Below are positions 61,829 to 64,000 of a stretch of DNA of 64,000 nt, in pieces. This DNA comes from Citrobacter freundii (lineage in GTDB: Bacteria > Bacteroidota > Bacteroidia > Chitinophagales > Chitinophagaceae): positions 1-64,000 of the forward strand of contig QFQQ01000010.1 of the NCBI GenBank assembly GCA_003243445.1, in the 5' to 3' direction. The position numbers and the translations under genes were made by a program. The first letter of the stretch is position 1. The number at the start of each line of letters is the position of its first letter. Under the pieces are notes generated by a model that saw nothing but the letters and a program-made list of their open reading frames with translations, ran no database searches and had not been told where the DNA came from.

Positions 61829-63151
61829 TCACATTTTCCATTCATAATTCTTCCACTTGCTCATCACCTTTCCAAGTTCTTCCACCTGGTCATCACTGAT
61901 CGGGATCATCTTGCCGAGCGTAGTGGAAAGTACCAATGATTTTGCGCTGAACTCAGCCACTTCAAGGTAATCAAATGCCTGCAGTAATTTGCTGGCAGCA
62001 ACGATCACGCATTCATTCTTCACGATCACTACCGGTGTTTCTGTAGAAACCAGATCAGGGATCGTGTTTACTCCGCTGAATTGTTCTCCGAACTCCACCA
62101 TCTGTACATCCTGCAGATAGATCCAGGTTTCAGGGATCGTGCGCACATTGAATTCAGCACCTGTTACGGCGAAAGACGTAAGATAAGGACTCTGCGTAAG
62201 GATGATCGCATTTATGTCCGGATGTTTTTCGTAGATCGCCTGGTGAAGATGGGCAGAGCGGCACGGGAATTTTCCTTTCTCTCTCTCACCGGCTTTTACC
62301 TGCACGATATCTTCCGGGCGAAGATCCCATTTCGAGCAATTGGCTGGTGTGATCAAAAAATCATTGCCCTCCCACCGGGTAGATACCGTTCCAAATGCGC
62401 CGAGCATCAATCCCTGCTCACAAGCGCGGCGAACGATCTTGATGATGTCCAGCCGGCGTTCACGTTCTTCGGAAGGATGCGTCACCTCTTCCATTTCCGG
62501 GAACTCATCAGGCAATTGATTTTGATAGGCATCCAGGGTCTTATTAGACAGATATTGTGGTTTACCCATCATATTTCCGTAAAGGATCGCACGCGCACTC
62601 ATCTCCATGGATTCAAACTGTTGATAGGCATGCGAGATATCGTTACCACCTATCACCGTACCGTGATTTTCCATGATCACGGCCGATACGCCCTGGCGGA
62701 ATTGCTGCGCAATGTTCTCACCCAGTTCGGCACTGCCTGGAATGGCATAAGGCGCATAACCGATCGTACCGCAAAGTGATTTCAATTGAGGAAGCAAATT
62801 CGTGTTTGGAACTTTCCGCACAATGCTGAAGGCAACCAAAGCCGGCGGATGTGCATGAACGATCGCTTTGATATCCGGCCTTGCCCTGTAGATCGCAAGA
62901 TGAAAAGGATATTCAGATGAAGGTTTGTGCTGCCCAAGCACCGTTCCATCGGCACGCATGCAAACGATATCAGCGGGTTTCAGCAAACCTTTGTCAACAC
63001 CTGTCGGTGTGATCCAGATATCGCCATTATCATCTATGATTGATAAGTTACCTCCCGAAGTGGTCGTTAGAACACGTTTGTAGATACGCTGCATAACGAG
63101 GACGATCTGATCTCTCGGATGCATGTACGTTGTATTAAGCAAGCTATCCAT
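61829..63151 (-). CDS. Tandem class II aldolase/adducin-domain protein
   Basis: From ATG at 63149-63151 the protein has 440 residues in two similar halves. The first keeps the class II aldolase motifs TSGGNLSI, PSSEYPFHLAIYRARPDI, the metal-binding HAHP (IVHAHPPALVAFS) and ENHG (VIMENHGTVIGG). The second half (from about residue 235) has the same order but with LGAFGTVSTRWEG, RSAHLHQAIYEKHPDI, LTQSP in place of HAHP, and KNECV in place of ENHG. It is thus likely catalytically dead in its second domain. It is the first gene of the rhamnose run, 12 bases or more past the right arm of repeat E5. Substrate unknown. Confidence 0.85.
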   Translation of the reverse strand: MDSLLNTTYMHPRDQIVLVMQRIYKRVLTTTSGGNLSIIDDNGDIWITPTGVDKGLLKPADIVCMRADGTVLGQHKPSSEYPFHLAIYRARPDIKAIVHAHPPALVAFSIVRKVPNTNLLPQLKSLCGTIGYAPYAIPGSAELGENIAQQFRQGVSAVIMENHGTVIGGNDISHAYQQFESMEMSARAILYGNMMGKPQYLSNKTLDAYQNQLPDEFPEMEEVTHPSEERERRLDIIKIVRRACEQGLMLGAFGTVSTRWEGNDFLITPANCSKWDLRPEDIVQVKAGEREKGKFPCRSAHLHQAIYEKHPDINAIILTQSPYLTSFAVTGAEFNVRTIPETWIYLQDVQMVEFGEQFSGVNTIPDLVSTETPVVIVKNECVIVAASKLLQAFDYLEVAEFSAKSLVLSTTLGKMIPISDDQVEELGKVMSKWKNYEWKM

Positions 63152-63184
63152 AAGTTGTTGGTGTATGTTATTCGTACATCGAAA

Positions 63185-63192
63185 CAAACTTA
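63185..63192 (-). promoter_or_regulatory. Candidate -7 box of the rhamnose operon
   Basis: The minus strand reads TAAGTTTG, an exact TAnnTTTG match, 34 bases before the chosen ATG at 63151. A -33 box could not be identified. Confidence 0.5.
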
Positions 63193-63210
63193 AAAAGCAA
63201 TGGCAGCATT

Positions 63211-63575
63211 CCTATCCTGTTTTGACCTGAAAAAGAGGATTATTTTTATTGGATGAAATATGCATGATCGTTTTGGAGTTTGATACGTGTAATGTCTTAT
63301 TTTTAGGATGAGCCTTATACCGGACTAAACGGGGTTCCCGCAGATCCCGCAGATTTATCACCCTGATTACTGAAACGATCTGACATGCAATAAATGCCGA
63401 TGTTTGATTTCGCAGATCACGCAGATCACCTGCCGCTAACGGAAAGTTATCTGCGTGATCTGCGAAACCCGATATCGATGTTTTCTGAAGGATAATAGTG
63501 TTCATCATTCAGCAAGATAAGATCTGCGCAATCCGCGGGAAACTCAAACCAGTCGCTATCATTAAACCTATCCTG
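63211..63575. promoter_or_regulatory. Paired CCTATCCTG motifs flanking element B5
   Basis: CCTATCCTG occurs at 63211-63219, near the operon promoter, and at 63567-63575, 42 bases before the GntR start codon. An exact nine-base match in both upstream regions suggests a shared operator for the GntR regulator, though chance is possible. Confidence 0.4.
63321..63552. repeat. Family B element B5 with nested inverted repeats
   Basis: The left outer arm has GGTTCCCGCAGATCCCGCAG (63333-63352). The inner pair TTTCGCAGATCACGCAGAT (63409-63427) with ATCTGCGTGATCTGCGAAA (63449-63467) is a perfect match of 19 bp. The right outer arm (ATCTGCGCAATCCGCGGGAA, from about 63522) is diverged. The conserved GGCGT/TACGCC ends of the other copies are not seen, so the bounds are estimated from the constant element length. 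Confidence 0.88.
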
Positions 63576-63616
63576 CCAAATTCATGTTCACCCTTCATCA
63601 TTCAAACGATTTTGCC

Positions 63617-64000
63617 ATGAAAGAACCCAGGATCACTGACCTCATTACAGTCGACCCCTATTCCGGGACAGCCAAATATCTTCAGATCGCCAATGCCGTG
63701 CTGAAAGAGATCCAGAAAGGAAGGATCAAAGCGGGAGACAATATGCCTTCCATCAACGAGCTGAGCATTGAACTGGATATCGCCCGGGACACCGTTGAGC
63801 GGGGTTATAAGCATCTGAAAAAACTTGGCGTCATCGATGCCGTTCCACGAAGAGGATATTTTATCGAGAACACAGAATTCCGCCGGCCACTCAATGTATT
63901 CCTGCTCTTCAACAAACTGAGCATTCCAAAAAAATCGATCTATGATTCTTTTGTAAGCACACTCGGTGAACAGGCCGGGATCGATTTTTATGTGTACAAT
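63617..64000 (+). CDS. GntR-family transcriptional regulator (partial)
   Basis: The frame begins at ATG 63617 and runs off the window, encoding 128 residues. The winged-helix domain is clear: SGTAKYLQIANAVLKEIQKG, NMPSINELSIELDIARDTVE, HLKKLGVIDAVPRRGYFIEN. After about residue 90 it begins a periplasmic-binding-protein-like effector domain (LFNKLSIPKKSIYDSF), a layout common for Bacteroidetes sugar regulators. Divergent from the rhamnose run, it is the likely controller; rhamnose or rhamnulose could be its effector. The 3-prime end is outside the window. Confidence 0.9.
   Translation, partial: MKEPRITDLITVDPYSGTAKYLQIANAVLKEIQKGRIKAGDNMPSINELSIELDIARDTVERGYKHLKKLGVIDAVPRRGYFIENTEFRRPLNVFLLFNKLSIPKKSIYDSFVSTLGEQAGIDFYVYN

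Larger units (their letters stand above)
63152..63616. promoter_or_regulatory. Divergent control region between the rhamnose operon and GntR gene
   Basis: This 465-bp region contains a candidate -7 box, two CCTATCCTG motifs and repeat element B5. It is the only place where a promoter for the full rhamnose run is expected. Confidence 0.6.

Overview
The window looks like a chromosomal segment of a Bacteroidota bacterium, most probably of the Chitinophagaceae type. The evidence is a SusC/SusD pair, a type IX secretion C-terminal sorting domain, a fused GlmU-like enzyme of the Bacteroidetes kind, a PUR-alpha/DUF3276 protein, LytS/LytTR signalling, a fused rhamnulose-phosphate aldolase/dehydrogenase, and a few TAnnTTTG -7 boxes. 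The genus is an inference. No rRNA, tRNA, CRISPR array, phage or transposase gene was seen.

Region 1 (1-23 kb) is mostly housekeeping: a GlmU-like enzyme, ribosomal protein L31 type B, YajQ, a TonB-type outer-membrane barrel, a LytTR/LytS two-component pair, threonine aldolase plus phosphoglucose isomerase, DUF3276, an ABC exporter half, a VOC dioxygenase, a GNAT, a glycosyltransferase-like protein, a glutamine amidotransferase, malate:quinone oxidoreductase, and an ECF sigma/anti-sigma/secreted protein operon.

Region 2 (23-41 kb) is a long co-directed minus-strand run: SusC-SusD, an ACS-type MFS carrier, an FAD oxidoreductase, a Tat-exported EEP phosphodiesterase, a secreted metallophosphoesterase, a polyol-type MFS permease, a 2-hydroxyacid dehydrogenase, two different FGGY kinases, a histidine phosphatase and a glycerophosphodiester phosphodiesterase. 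A DeoR regulator is divergent from susC. The run resembles a polysaccharide utilisation locus in which phosphoesterases replace glycoside hydrolases. I infer that it takes up and breaks down a phosphodiester-linked polyol or sugar.

Region 3 (41-45 kb) holds a large T9SS cargo protein, a DUF2975/XRE pair and a small predicted membrane-anchored protein. Region 4 (45-64 kb) is a minus-strand L-rhamnose operon with a divergent GntR regulator at the right edge. Two GH78 alpha-L-rhamnosidases and a GH71/99-like protein release sugar. RhaT imports rhamnose, a TIM-barrel isomerase and an FGGY kinase lead to rhamnulose-1-phosphate, fused RhaEW gives DHAP plus L-lactate, and LutABC oxidises lactate to pyruvate.

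The most unusual feature is intergenic. Most larger gaps hold an element built from 7- or 9-bp units, usually repeated in tandem as one arm and again as the reverse complement a short distance away. At least six sequence families share this plan. One (family B) has a nearly constant length of about 226-230 bp, conserved ends and nested inverted repeats, like a MITE or a structured RNA. These elements lie between cistrons inside operons, abut stop and start codons, and create false N-terminal extensions of open reading frames.
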